Assembly (NCBI GenBank): GCA_902767125.1
Contig: CACXGJ010000072.1
Span: forward strand, 1-6,593
Length of the DNA: 6,593 nucleotides
Direction of reading: 5' to 3'
DNA from: an uncultured Ruminococcus sp.
Lineage (GTDB): Bacteria; Bacillota; Clostridia; Oscillospirales; Acutalibacteraceae
This document shows positions 1 through 6,121 of this stretch, piece after piece; positions within the stretch are counted from its first letter, which is position 1, and each line of letters starts with the position of its first letter. The position numbers and the translations under genes were made by a program. A model generated the notes under the pieces. It searched no databases and was not told the DNA's origin. It worked only from the letters and a program-made list of their open reading frames with translations.

Positions 1-1
1 A

Positions 2-130
2 TATGGCATGAGTGTCGAAGACGTAAGAAAAGTGACTTCTGATAAATACAAACATGGTGTGGCAACAGGCAAAGAGCCTTTATGCTTACATAGTGATATG
101 TTGGATTTTCTGGATAAGTATGATTTTTAA
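2..130 (+). CDS. 3' end of an unidentified gene (partial)
   Basis: An open frame enters from the left edge and ends at TAA 128-130, leaving 42 visible residues that finish in DMLDFLDKYDF. The visible tail is hydrophilic, with a Ser-Val-Glu-Asp-Val-Arg-Lys segment that looks helical. No domain or motif can be recognised, so no function is proposed. The frame is credible because its stop lies 14 nt before the ATG of the next small gene, with that gene's strong ribosome site in the gap, which is typical operon spacing. The true start is outside the window. An ATG at 8-10 could make this a very short complete ORF, but no upstream ribosome site can be checked. Confidence 0.55.
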   Translation, partial: YGMSVEDVRKVTSDKYKHGVATGKEPLCLHSDMLDFLDKYDF

Positions 131-144
131 AAGGAGGTGAAAAT

Positions 145-360
145 ATGGGATTCGGTGATTTTTTAGAATCAGCTGCAAGAGGAATCAAGCGTGATATGGA
201 AAAGAAAACAGACGAAATATCGAAGAAATATACCAAACAGCTTCGTGAATTGAGTGATACCCAGTTGATGTCATTGTTGATAAAGAAAGAAAATGAAGGT
301 CATGATCTTGCTGTCAGTCTGATACATGACGAGATGGATCGCAGAGGAATAAGATATTGA
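145..360 (+). CDS. Small charged helical protein, function unknown (71 aa)
   Basis: The ATG at 145 is preceded by a near-perfect Shine-Dalgarno (AGGAGGTGA, 132-140) at good spacing, so the start is well supported. The product is 71 aa, rich in Lys, Glu, Asp and Arg, with no signal peptide, membrane segment or Cys, and is probably cytoplasmic and mostly alpha-helical. Residues 36-69 follow the pattern L-S-D-x-x-L ... A-x-x-x-I-x-x-E-x-x-x-R-G-I. Many small uncharacterised bacterial proteins show this helix-turn-helix-like pattern, but it does not define a function. It follows the upstream partial gene by 14 nt, suggesting one operon, and two terminators follow it. I do not recognise the family. 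Confidence 0.75.
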   Translation: MGFGDFLESAARGIKRDMEKKTDEISKKYTKQLRELSDTQLMSLLIKKENEGHDLAVSLIHDEMDRRGIRY

Positions 361-380
361 TATTGCATTTACCCTCTATC

Positions 381-423
381 CCCTGTCGGTTGCCGGAAGG
401 TGACTGACAGGGATATTTTGTTT
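381..423 (+). terminator. Rho-independent terminator, first of a tandem pair
   Basis: CCCTGTCGGT (381-390) pairs with ACTGACAGGG (403-412), a 10-bp stem with one G-U pair and a 12-nt loop. It is followed by the T-rich ATATTTTGTTT. It begins about 20 nt after the stop of the 71-aa gene. Confidence 0.7.
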
Positions 424-426
424 ATG

Positions 427-463
427 GGAGTGAGAGGCTTATGGCTTCTCGCTCCGATTTTTT
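427..463 (+). terminator. Rho-independent terminator, second of a tandem pair
   Basis: GGAGTGAGAGGC (427-438) pairs with GCTTCTCGCTCC (444-455), giving a 12-bp stem with two G-U pairs and a 5-nt loop. GA and then six T follow. This is the stronger of the two adjacent hairpins and should insulate the small-gene operon from the large secreted-protein gene. Confidence 0.8.
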
Positions 464-575
464 CGACAGATACTGACGGTTATGTTTCTGTGTTAATATA
501 TATAAATTTATTTGTAAAATAGTGTATAAAATGTAGATTTTGTTTTGCAATGTGGAATTTTTGGGATAGGTATAT

Positions 576-581
576 TATAAT
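576..581 (+). promoter_or_regulatory. Probable -10 element for the M60 protease gene
   Basis: A consensus TATAAT lies 35 nt before the ATG at 616, in a very AT-rich stretch (490-600) with no plausible coding content. No good -35 box sits 16-18 nt upstream. TTGCAA (545-550) is present but 25 nt away, so the promoter may be weak, activator-dependent, or placed slightly differently (TATATT at 571-576 is an alternative). The tandem terminators upstream imply that a promoter must exist in this gap. Confidence 0.4.
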
Positions 582-615
582 ATATGAAATAATATTACTT
601 AAAAGGAGAATGCTT

Positions 616-3600
616 ATGTTCAGCAAAAAATTGAAAAAAGCATTGGCTGTTATAGTGGCAGGTACAGTCATTGCTTCATCATTTGCATCAATGCCCGTTT
701 ATGCGGCAGTGACACCCGAAACGGCTGCCATAACACAGTCATACAGTATTGCCAATTATGACTCCGACAGGGAATTTACCGTCAAGCGTTTCGGTGATCT
801 TCAGGCTTATTCAAAGAATCAGCTTGTCATGCATTTCGGTTCAAACAACAGAATCCCTACAGGTATATGGACAACTCCGGGACAGAAGATCAAAGTATAT
901 GTCAAGGCAAATTCAGGTGATGCCATTCCTCAACTCATGTTTACACAGCACCTTACAGACGGTTCGGGACAAAAGATTGTCAATCTCAAAAACGGAATCA
1001 ATGAAATAGAAGTTCCTTCCGTATCCTCATCGGTTGAATCAGGTTTTGAAGTTGGCGGAAGCGTTTATATAATTAATCCCTATACCGAGGAACAGCAAAG
1101 TGCCGATGTAAGAGTATATATCGAGGGCGGCGACAAATTCCCTTATTTCGTCAAGAACGGCAATGTAAGGGAATATATCGCAAAGATGCGTGATTACTAT
1201 AATCATTATGCGAATAAAGAAAGCGGATACCACAATATTTCGGAAATATGGTGCGACCATCTTATCATTACTCTTTCACTTGAAAGAATGTATGAAGCGT
1301 ATGTAAAAAACAGTTTGAGTCCTCAAACAACAGCAATGAACATGGATCAATTCATTGAAAATATGCTCGAATTTGACGGTATAGAGCCATCAGAATACAA
1401 GAATTTATCCGTACATCTCAAGGTTACAAAAATGGCACAGGGTGTCGGTGCATTTGCCTCATGGCGAGGTCTTGTGGCAGTTCCCGATGACGGATGGTCA
1501 GGCTCTGCCATAAAGGGCGTTACTATGGGCTGGGGTTATCCGCATGAATTTGGACACATATTTGACAATCAGACAAAAGTTCAGGCAGAAGTGACAAACA
1601 ATGTCTTTTCTCTGAAATATGTCCTCGATAACGAGCTTTATGCAGACCTCGTGATAGGCAAGTCGCTTGCTGATGTCAACAACCTTTCGGCTTCCGAGAC
1701 AACGACCATATACAGTACAAATCCCATAGGTTATACGGATGTGTATATGTTCTGGGATCTTGAAGTATATCACGAGGGATTCAATGGCAAGCTTGATGAT
1801 ATGCTCCGTGACAATTCATGTGGTGATGCAACTGCTGACTCTTACCTTGCCAATTGTGATGTAAAGGAAAAGGTTGCGGCATATGCTTCAAAGATCATAG
1901 GCATGGACCTCACATATTATTTCAAAAAATACGGCTATATCAAAACAACTCCATCGGCTAATTACACAAATGCTATCAATGCCATGAATCTTTCAAAGTC
2001 ACAGCCTAAAATATGGTACTACGATTCGGATGCCTATATCAAATCAAGAGGCAGCAATATCAATCTCTATACAAAGCCATCTCTTTCAAGCTATGAAACT
2101 TCTTCCAAGACAATGTATTTCACTGTGCCGACATCGGCTGCCGTAAATCATCTCGGATTTGAGATAATGAAAGACGGAAAATTTGTAGCTTATGTGTGGG
2201 ATAATCAGTATTCATCTTCCGACCTTTCGGGTACATATACGGTAAATGCCTATGACCGTGCATTAAACAAATATGCCTCCTTCACGGTGAATACCTCCGA
2301 TTCTTCCGTTACAGACAAATATGTTGCAAAGACAGGCTCGGTAAGCTACAAAACTCTTGAAGAAGCTGTAAATGCTGCCTCCGACAATTCCACGGTATAT
2401 CTCATGGAATCCGCAACTGTCAGAAAGACTATAAGTATTGATAAAAAGCATATCACTCTCATGCCTGCTGATGCCAAAAAGCAGATCGTGATATATAACG
2501 GTGTAGGCTCTACGAATAATGTCTTTTCGCTCACAAACGGTGCATCACTTACTGTAACTACAAATAAAAGCATGGATAATACCATTGTTTTTGACGGTCA
2601 GGACAGAATGACATACTCTTATTTCAGACTTACCAACAGCACTTTGAATCTTGATAAGGGCGTTACCGTAAGAAGATGCAAGGCTAAAATGGAAGGCAGT
2701 GCAGCAGGTGCTTTTGAAGGTTCCGAGATCAATCTTACAGGCTGCCTTATCGAAAGAAACCAGACAGAAAACAGAGGTACTTTCTTCATTGCAAAATCTG
2801 TCCTTAATTCCTCGGATGGTACGGTGATAAGATACAACAGGAGCAAGCTTTCAGGCTCCGTGATACAGTCTTATTTCGGAAGTACGGTTAATATTACCGA
2901 TACCCGCATATATAACAATCACAATAACGACAAAGATGACTATGGCACGATACGTCTGCTTGGAAGTACCCTTGTACTCGGCAACGGCACTGTGATAAAA
3001 AACAATCAATCCGACTGGTATAACCTTGCTTCCGCTGTGCTGACGGATAATGCTTCAAAGGTGCAGGTATCGGGCAATGTTGATATTACCGACCATGTAA
3101 GCACATCTGTACCTGTGGAAATAGCATCGGATATGACAGGCACTCTTACAATCCGTCCGAATGAGGATTATGCAAACAAAGATGCAGTAATGGTCAAGCC
3201 TCTCGAAAAATATCTCAACAGCAATCAGCTTAAAAACATCTCCCTTGTAAACAATGACTTCTATCTTGATTACAGTAATAACACCTTCTATCTTTCAGAT
3301 ACCGCTCCTCTTGTCAATGACTCAACCTTCTCGGGAAAAAATTTCTGTGTAGGCGATTCACTCAAAATTTATCCTGCCGCACACGGAGGCAATGGTCAGT
3401 ATACTTACCGGTATTCATTTGAAACTTATGATGAAGATGGCTTGGGTGACGGCGGAATAACATTACCTTCGGATTCAGACAAGGATGTATATGAATTTAC
3501 ATTCACTGAAAAAGGCTTGTACGGATTTACCGTTATTGCCAAGGATTCATCGGGAAAGGTTGCCTATTCAAAAGAAAATATGTGCATGGTATATGACAAG

Positions 3601-4707
3601 CTTGTCAATAACTCCACCGTTTCGGCAAAAAACATTACTTTGGGAAATTCGGTAACACTCAAAGGCTCTGCATCAGGCGGTGCAGGCGATTATAAATATG
3701 CCGTTTACTACAAAAAGAAATCGGATAAGTCATGGACAAAGGTTCAGGATTACAAGAATACCATTGACAGCAAGGTCACTCCGAAATATGCAACAGAATA
3801 TGTTATCCGTGTAAAAGCAAAGGATAAGCTCGGAAATATTGTAAACCGTGATTTAAGCATAAAAGTCAATGAAAAGCTTGTGAATGTATCAAAGCTGTCG
3901 GCATCTTCCATAGACATCGGACAAAGCGTTACAGTAACAGCTTCCGCAAAGGGCGGTATAGCTCCTTTCACATACGCTGTATTATATAAAAAGATATCCG
4001 AATCAAAATGGACAACGAAACAGAACTTCAAGGAAAATTCAACAGTCTCAATAAAGCCCTATGCCGCAACTACCTATGATATATGCGTTAAAGTCAAAGA
4101 CAGTCAGGGTACGATAGAAAAACAATATATGACTCTTGTCGTCAACAAGGGGCTTGAAAACAAATCGACTGTATCTGCCGATACGATCAAGCTTGGTGAT
4201 TCTGTAACGGTGAAATGCAGTGCCACAGGCGGTTCGGGATACTATAACTACGCTGTATACTACAAGAAGGAAAGCGATTCCAAATGGACGACCAAACAGA
4301 ATTTCAGTGCAAATTCAACTGCAGTTATCACCCCTCAAAAAGTAACAACGTATGATATATGCGTCAAAGTAAGAGACAATGCCGGCAGAGAAGTTAAAAA
4401 ATATTTCAAACTGACTGTAACAAATGCAGACCTTTCAAATCATTCAAAGGTTTCTGCCGAAACCATCAAGGTAAATGGCACAGTAAAGATTACAGGAGTT
4501 GCTGCGGGCGGCACTTCTCCTTATACATACGCTTTCTATTACAAGGAAATGAACAGCTCAAAATGGACTCAAAAGCAGGATTTCACTTCAAATTCGGCTG
4601 TATCGGTCAAATTTACAAAAAGCGGTGTATATAACATCTGTGCAAAGGTAAAAGACAGCAAAGGAACTATTGTCAAGAAATATTTCACAGTTACTGTTGA
4701 AACATAA
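616..4707 (+). CDS. Secreted M60/enhancin-family metalloprotease with beta-helix and Ig-like repeats
   Basis: The product is 1363 aa from ATG 616, chosen because AGGAG (604-608) lies 7 nt upstream; in-frame ATGs at 550 and 610 lack usable ribosome sites. Residues 1-31 are a Sec signal peptide: Lys-rich start, hydrophobic core, and V-Y-A cleavage near 30. Residues about 60-180 match the M60 N-terminal beta-sandwich, with the PTGIW, YIINP and PYF landmarks. The catalytic domain (about 180-450) carries H310-E-F-G-H314 and E325 in AEVTNNVFSL. This fits the family zinc motif HExxH(8-28)E and the EVT-N-x-FSL signature. Residues about 569-895 are rich in short Asn/Gly/Val strands and look like a right-handed parallel beta-helix. 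Five Ig-like repeats fill 900-1363. There is no LPxTG, dockerin or SLH motif, so it should be released or held non-covalently. Characterised M60 enzymes cleave mucin-type glycoproteins; mucin as substrate here is inference. It is monocistronic. Confidence 0.9.
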   Translation: MFSKKLKKALAVIVAGTVIASSFASMPVYAAVTPETAAITQSYSIANYDSDREFTVKRFGDLQAYSKNQLVMHFGSNNRIPTGIWTTPGQKIKVYVKANSGDAIPQLMFTQHLTDGSGQKIVNLKNGINEIEVPSVSSSVESGFEVGGSVYIINPYTEEQQSADVRVYIEGGDKFPYFVKNGNVREYIAKMRDYYNHYANKESGYHNISEIWCDHLIITLSLERMYEAYVKNSLSPQTTAMNMDQFIENMLEFDGIEPSEYKNLSVHLKVTKMAQGVGAFASWRGLVAVPDDGWSGSAIKGVTMGWGYPHEFGHIFDNQTKVQAEVTNNVFSLKYVLDNELYADLVIGKSLADVNNLSASETTTIYSTNPIGYTDVYMFWDLEVYHEGFNGKLDDMLRDNSCGDATADSYLANCDVKEKVAAYASKIIGMDLTYYFKKYGYIKTTPSANYTNAINAMNLSKSQPKIWYYDSDAYIKSRGSNINLYTKPSLSSYETSSKTMYFTVPTSAAVNHLGFEIMKDGKFVAYVWDNQYSSSDLSGTYTVNAYDRALNKYASFTVNTSDSSVTDKYVAKTGSVSYKTLEEAVNAASDNSTVYLMESATVRKTISIDKKHITLMPADAKKQIVIYNGVGSTNNVFSLTNGASLTVTTNKSMDNTIVFDGQDRMTYSYFRLTNSTLNLDKGVTVRRCKAKMEGSAAGAFEGSEINLTGCLIERNQTENRGTFFIAKSVLNSSDGTVIRYNRSKLSGSVIQSYFGSTVNITDTRIYNNHNNDKDDYGTIRLLGSTLVLGNGTVIKNNQSDWYNLASAVLTDNASKVQVSGNVDITDHVSTSVPVEIASDMTGTLTIRPNEDYANKDAVMVKPLEKYLNSNQLKNISLVNNDFYLDYSNNTFYLSDTAPLVNDSTFSGKNFCVGDSLKIYPAAHGGNGQYTYRYSFETYDEDGLGDGGITLPSDSDKDVYEFTFTEKGLYGFTVIAKDSSGKVAYSKENMCMVYDKLVNNSTVSAKNITLGNSVTLKGSASGGAGDYKYAVYYKKKSDKSWTKVQDYKNTIDSKVTPKYATEYVIRVKAKDKLGNIVNRDLSIKVNEKLVNVSKLSASSIDIGQSVTVTASAKGGIAPFTYAVLYKKISESKWTTKQNFKENSTVSIKPYAATTYDICVKVKDSQGTIEKQYMTLVVNKGLENKSTVSADTIKLGDSVTVKCSATGGSGYYNYAVYYKKESDSKWTTKQNFSANSTAVITPQKVTTYDICVKVRDNAGREVKKYFKLTVTNADLSNHSKVSAETIKVNGTVKITGVAAGGTSPYTYAFYYKEMNSSKWTQKQDFTSNSAVSVKFTKSGVYNICAKVKDSKGTIVKKYFTVTVET
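3313..4704 (+). repeat. Five tandem Ig-like repeats at the C-terminus of the M60 protein
   Basis: Protein-level repeat units begin at residues 900, 997, 1089, 1181 and 1274 (97, 92, 92, 93 and 90 aa). Each opens with V/E/S-N-x-S-x-x-S-A/G. This is followed by a Gly-Gly pair, then Y-x-Y-A-V/F-x-Y-K-K, S-K-W-T-x-K-Q-x-F, Y-x-I-C-V-K-V-x-D and a closing Lys-rich strand. Unit 1 is divergent: it lacks the SKWT segment and has an acidic insertion. Units 3 and 4 are the closest at DNA level around the W-T-T-K-Q-N-F segment. Similar repeats are common in secreted proteins of ruminococci, where they probably act as spacer or binding modules. The binding role is not shown by the sequence. Confidence 0.85.
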
Positions 4708-4718
4708 AACAAAAACAG

Positions 4719-4752
4719 ATCACAGGCTTTCAATTCGGGAGCCTGTGATTTT
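4719..4752 (+). terminator. Rho-independent terminator of the M60 protease gene
   Basis: ATCACAGGCT (4719-4728) and AGCCTGTGAT (4740-4749) form a perfect 10-bp stem with an 11-nt loop, ending in TTTT. An A-rich stretch precedes the stem, so the hairpin could also work from the opposite strand. It lies 12 nt after the protease stop. The T tract is short. Confidence 0.75.
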
Positions 4753-4800
4753 ATGCAGAAAACTTTTAAGATGGAGAAAGCAATCAGGGATATATTCGGA

Positions 4801-4817
4801 TATAGGATTATCCTATA
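4801..4817 (+). promoter_or_regulatory. 17-bp perfect palindrome upstream of the cysK promoter
   Basis: TATAGGAT-T-ATCCTATA is a perfect inverted repeat with 8-bp arms and a single central base, ending 20 bp before the -35 box at 4838. The one-base loop makes an RNA hairpin unlikely, so it reads as a site for a dimeric DNA-binding protein. The half-site TATAGG recurs in the operator-like site at 4893-4898, so one regulator may contact both. Its identity is unknown. Confidence 0.5.
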
Positions 4818-4837
4818 AGCAAAGTGTAAAAAATGTC

Positions 4838-4866
4838 TTGACAAAATAATTTGTATGTGAGATAAT
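4838..4866 (+). promoter_or_regulatory. Sigma-A-type promoter of the cysK transcription unit
   Basis: TTGACA (4838-4843), a 17-nt spacer and GATAAT (4861-4866) give a near-consensus vegetative promoter. Transcription should start near 4873, giving a leader of about 135 nt before cysK. That leader contains a short Cys-ending ORF. The promoter follows the protease terminator and is the only strong one seen in the second half of the window. Confidence 0.85.
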
Positions 4867-4881
4867 ACCATACAGAATAAA

Positions 4882-4898
4882 CCTACTAAATATATAGG
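4882..4898 (+). promoter_or_regulatory. Operator-like inverted repeat just downstream of the cysK transcription start
   Basis: CCTACTAAATATATAGG is an imperfect palindrome (CCTA ... TAGG arms around an AT-rich centre), about 10 bp after the predicted start site. A repressor bound there would block transcription. Rrf2-family regulators (CymR/IscR type) commonly control cysteine genes in Firmicutes and use AT-rich dyads of about this size. Linking this site to that family is inference, not a recognised consensus. Confidence 0.4.
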
Positions 4899-4932
4899 CA
4901 ATATAAGTGTTGTTTTACAGGGAGAAATTATT

Positions 4933-4965
4933 ATGAAGACAAAAGCCCCTCAAAAACGATGTTGA
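4933..4965 (+). CDS. Ten-codon leader peptide ending in Cys (MKTKAPQKRC)
   Basis: The ATG at 4933 has a good ribosome site (AGGGAGA, 4919-4925) about 8 nt upstream, and the ORF ends with Cys TGT (4960-4962) followed by TGA. It lies inside the cysK 5' leader, 43 nt before the cysK start. It is far too short for a folded protein and its only Cys is the last codon, so a sensor of charged tRNA-Cys is the natural reading. Codons 6-8 (CCT CAA AAA) contain the complement of the cysK Shine-Dalgarno region. A ribosome paused at the Cys codon would cover that segment. The peptide could instead be spurious, because short ORFs with a chance SD occur in AT-rich leaders. Confidence 0.6.
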   Translation: MKTKAPQKRC

Positions 4966-4999
4966 CATTTGTATTTTCTGTCGCAATAAATTTGAGGAG
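4948..4999 (+). promoter_or_regulatory. cysK: Predicted anti-SD/SD pairing controlling cysK translation
   Basis: CCTCAAA (4948-4954), inside the leader ORF, is the exact reverse complement of TTTGAGG (4991-4997), which overlaps the cysK ribosome site GAGGAG (4994-4999). The 7-bp pairing encloses 36 nt that can form a small inner stem (GACA 4964-4967 with TGTC 4979-4982). Pairing would hide the cysK start signal, and a ribosome held on leader codons 8-10 would open it. This is the layout of translational attenuators such as those of erm resistance genes. Pairing was found by eye; no free energy was computed. Confidence 0.5.
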
Positions 5000-5008
5000 A
5001 AATGATGA

Positions 5009-5932
5009 ATGAACACATATAAGAAAATTACAGAGCTTATCGGAAAAACTCCGCTTATGGAGCTTGAAACGGTCAGCAAAAGGACAGGTGCAAGAATTTT
5101 TGGCAAGCTTGAATATTTCAATCCCGCAGGAAGCGTCAAGGACAGGATAGCCAAGGCAATGATAGATGATGCAGAGGAAAAGGGACTTTTAAAGCCAGAT
5201 TCTGTTATCATCGAGCCGACAAGCGGAAATACAGGAATAGGGCTTGCGGCAGTAGCAGCGGCAAGAGGCTATAAGGTTATTCTGACAATGCCCGAAACGA
5301 TGAGCATTGAAAGGAGAAATCTTTTGAAAGCCTATGGTGCAAAGGTCGTTCTGACAGAGGGAATAAAAGGCATGAAAGGTGCCATTGAAAAGGCACAGGA
5401 GCTTGCAGCCGAAAATGCACACAGCTTTATTCCGAGCCAGTTCACCAACAGTGCAAATCCTAAAATACACTATAACACAACAGGTCCCGAAATATGGGAG
5501 GATACCGATGGAAAAATTGATATTTTTGTTGCAGGTGTCGGCACAGGCGGTACAATTTCGGGTGCAGGAAAATATCTGAAAAGCAGAAATCCAAATATTT
5601 ATATAGCAGCCGTAGAGCCTGCTACTTCATCGGTGCTTTCGGGAAAAAAGCCCGGTCCGCATAAGATACAGGGCATCGGTGCAGGTTTTGTGCCTGAAAC
5701 ACTTGATACTGCTGTGTATGATGAGATTATAGGCGTGACAAATGAAGATGCCTTTGAAACAGGCAGGGAGCTTGCAAAAAAAGAGGGAGTTCTTGCAGGT
5801 GTATCCTCGGGTGCAGCCGTATGGGCAGCAGGAGAACTTGCAAAGCGTCCGGAAAATAAAGGAAAAATGATCGTAGTGATACTTCCCGATACAGGTGAAA
5901 GATACCTGTCAACGGCAATGTTTTCATTATAA
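5009..5932 (+). CDS. cysK: Cysteine synthase (O-acetylserine sulfhydrylase)
   Basis: This 307-aa PLP enzyme converts O-acetylserine and sulfide into cysteine and acetate, the last step of cysteine synthesis, in the cytoplasm. Length is typical for the family. Visible landmarks: N-terminal ITELIGKTPL; PLP Schiff-base Lys44 in PAGSVKDR; the substrate-binding asparagine loop T71-SGNTG76; the PLP-phosphate loop GVGTGGT (176-182); KIQGIGAGFVP (219-229); and Ser267 in SSGAA, near the PLP ring nitrogen. No key residue is missing. GAGGAG (4994-4999) precedes the ATG at 5009. ATGs at 5002 and 5005 are closer to it but open only a 5-6 codon out-of-frame ORF stopping at 5020-5022. No terminator follows; a Cys-rich ORF starts 16 nt after the stop. 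Cystathionine beta-synthase-like activity is a less likely alternative. Confidence 0.95.
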   Translation: MNTYKKITELIGKTPLMELETVSKRTGARIFGKLEYFNPAGSVKDRIAKAMIDDAEEKGLLKPDSVIIEPTSGNTGIGLAAVAAARGYKVILTMPETMSIERRNLLKAYGAKVVLTEGIKGMKGAIEKAQELAAENAHSFIPSQFTNSANPKIHYNTTGPEIWEDTDGKIDIFVAGVGTGGTISGAGKYLKSRNPNIYIAAVEPATSSVLSGKKPGPHKIQGIGAGFVPETLDTAVYDEIIGVTNEDAFETGRELAKKEGVLAGVSSGAAVWAAGELAKRPENKGKMIVVILPDTGERYLSTAMFSL

Positions 5933-5948
5933 AAAAGAGGTAATTGAA

Positions 5949-6074
5949 ATGAAAATTTACAGCAATATATATATAAATAATTTATCAGCCGAAAATGATA
6001 TTCATGTTTTCGGCAGATTTGCTGTGCTTTCAAGTTGCTGTATGTGTTGTTGTGATGACACAGACGGCTTTTGA
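5949..6074 (+). CDS. 41-aa Cys-rich ORF: probable cysteine-sensing leader peptide, or RiPP precursor
   Basis: The ATG at 5949 follows a good ribosome site (AGAGGT, 5936-5941) by 7 nt, and 16 nt separate it from the cysK stop. The 41-aa product starts MKIYSNIYINN and ends LSSCCMCCCDDTDGF. Cys codons are residues 30, 31, 33, 34 and 35 (6036-6041 and 6045-6053). The stop at 6072-6074 falls just after one arm of a pair of mutually exclusive hairpins that precede the methyltransferase gene. This matches the amino-acid leader-peptide attenuation plan known from trp, his and leu operons, with Cys as the sensed residue. Alternatively the leader-like first 29 residues and Cys-rich tail could be a ribosomally made peptide precursor, with the methyltransferase as tailoring enzyme. 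The RNA layout favours the attenuator. It is not a recognised family. Confidence 0.75.
   Translation: MKIYSNIYINNLSAENDIHVFGRFAVLSSCCMCCCDDTDGF
5988..6014 (+). promoter_or_regulatory. Hairpin inside the Cys-rich leader ORF (possible pause hairpin)
   Basis: GCCGAAAA (5988-5995) and TTTTCGGC (6007-6014) form a perfect 8-bp stem with an 11-nt loop. It is followed by AGATTTGC rather than a T run, so it is a poor terminator. Its place in the first half of the leader ORF, 22 nt before the Cys codons, would suit an RNA polymerase pause that synchronises polymerase with the leading ribosome. Confidence 0.5.
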
Positions 6075-6121
6075 AGTGTTTTATGTATGAGTAAAACAAA
6101 TTTTCTTATTCAGCCGTCTGT
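6060..6121 (+). promoter_or_regulatory. Predicted antiterminator structure (segments A:B)
   Basis: ACAGACGGCT (6060-6069) pairs perfectly with AGCCGTCTGT (6112-6121), 10 bp. The enclosed region can form an inner 7-bp stem (TGTTTTA 6077-6083 with TAAAACA 6092-6098). Segment A spans leader codons 38-41 and ends just before the stop codon, so a ribosome reaching the stop would mask it, while one stalled at the first Cys codons (6036-6041) would leave it free. Segment B is shared with the downstream terminator, making the two folds exclusive. No T run follows B. Confidence 0.65.

Noticed and set aside
550..615. Upstream in-frame start for the protease at ATG 550
   Set aside because: It would place 22 residues before the signal peptide and would translate the -10 region, with no Shine-Dalgarno upstream. 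The ATG at 616 has AGGAG at the right distance and begins a classic signal peptide.
3313..4704. Ig-like repeats as a DNA-level recombination or phase-variable repeat array
   Set aside because: Similarity is mainly at protein level. The units have diverged enough at DNA level, with no long identical stretch, that slippage or array expansion is not suggested.
4569..4901. A 110-codon minus-strand open frame across the protease 3' end and the cysK promoter region
   Set aside because: It runs through the terminator hairpin and the forward promoter and is antisense to the Ig repeat. Its composition (Leu/Ile/Phe/Ser rich) is typical of antisense of a Lys-rich gene.
4962..4990. A second promoter inside the cysK leader, from TTGACA at 4962-4967
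   Set aside because: The -10 at 17-18 nt (AATAAA/ATAAAT) is poor and its start site would fall on or after the cysK ribosome site. The promoter at 4838-4866 is much better.
4873..5008. Known riboswitch or T-box in the cysK leader
   Set aside because: At about 135 nt there is no T-box AGGGUGGNACCGCG core, no SAM-I riboswitch helices and no T-run terminator before cysK. The leader ORF with anti-SD pairing explains the region better.
5002..5022. Six-codon ORF (MMNEHI-stop) overlapping the cysK start
   Set aside because: Its ATGs are only 2 and 5 nt from the Shine-Dalgarno and it ends inside cysK. It may slightly affect initiation but nothing shows that it is a functional peptide.
5599..6099. 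A 166-codon open frame on the minus strand overlapping the end of cysK and the Cys-rich ORF
   Set aside because: It is antisense to a certain gene over most of its length, has no ribosome site or family resemblance, and is best explained as the shadow of cysK codon bias.
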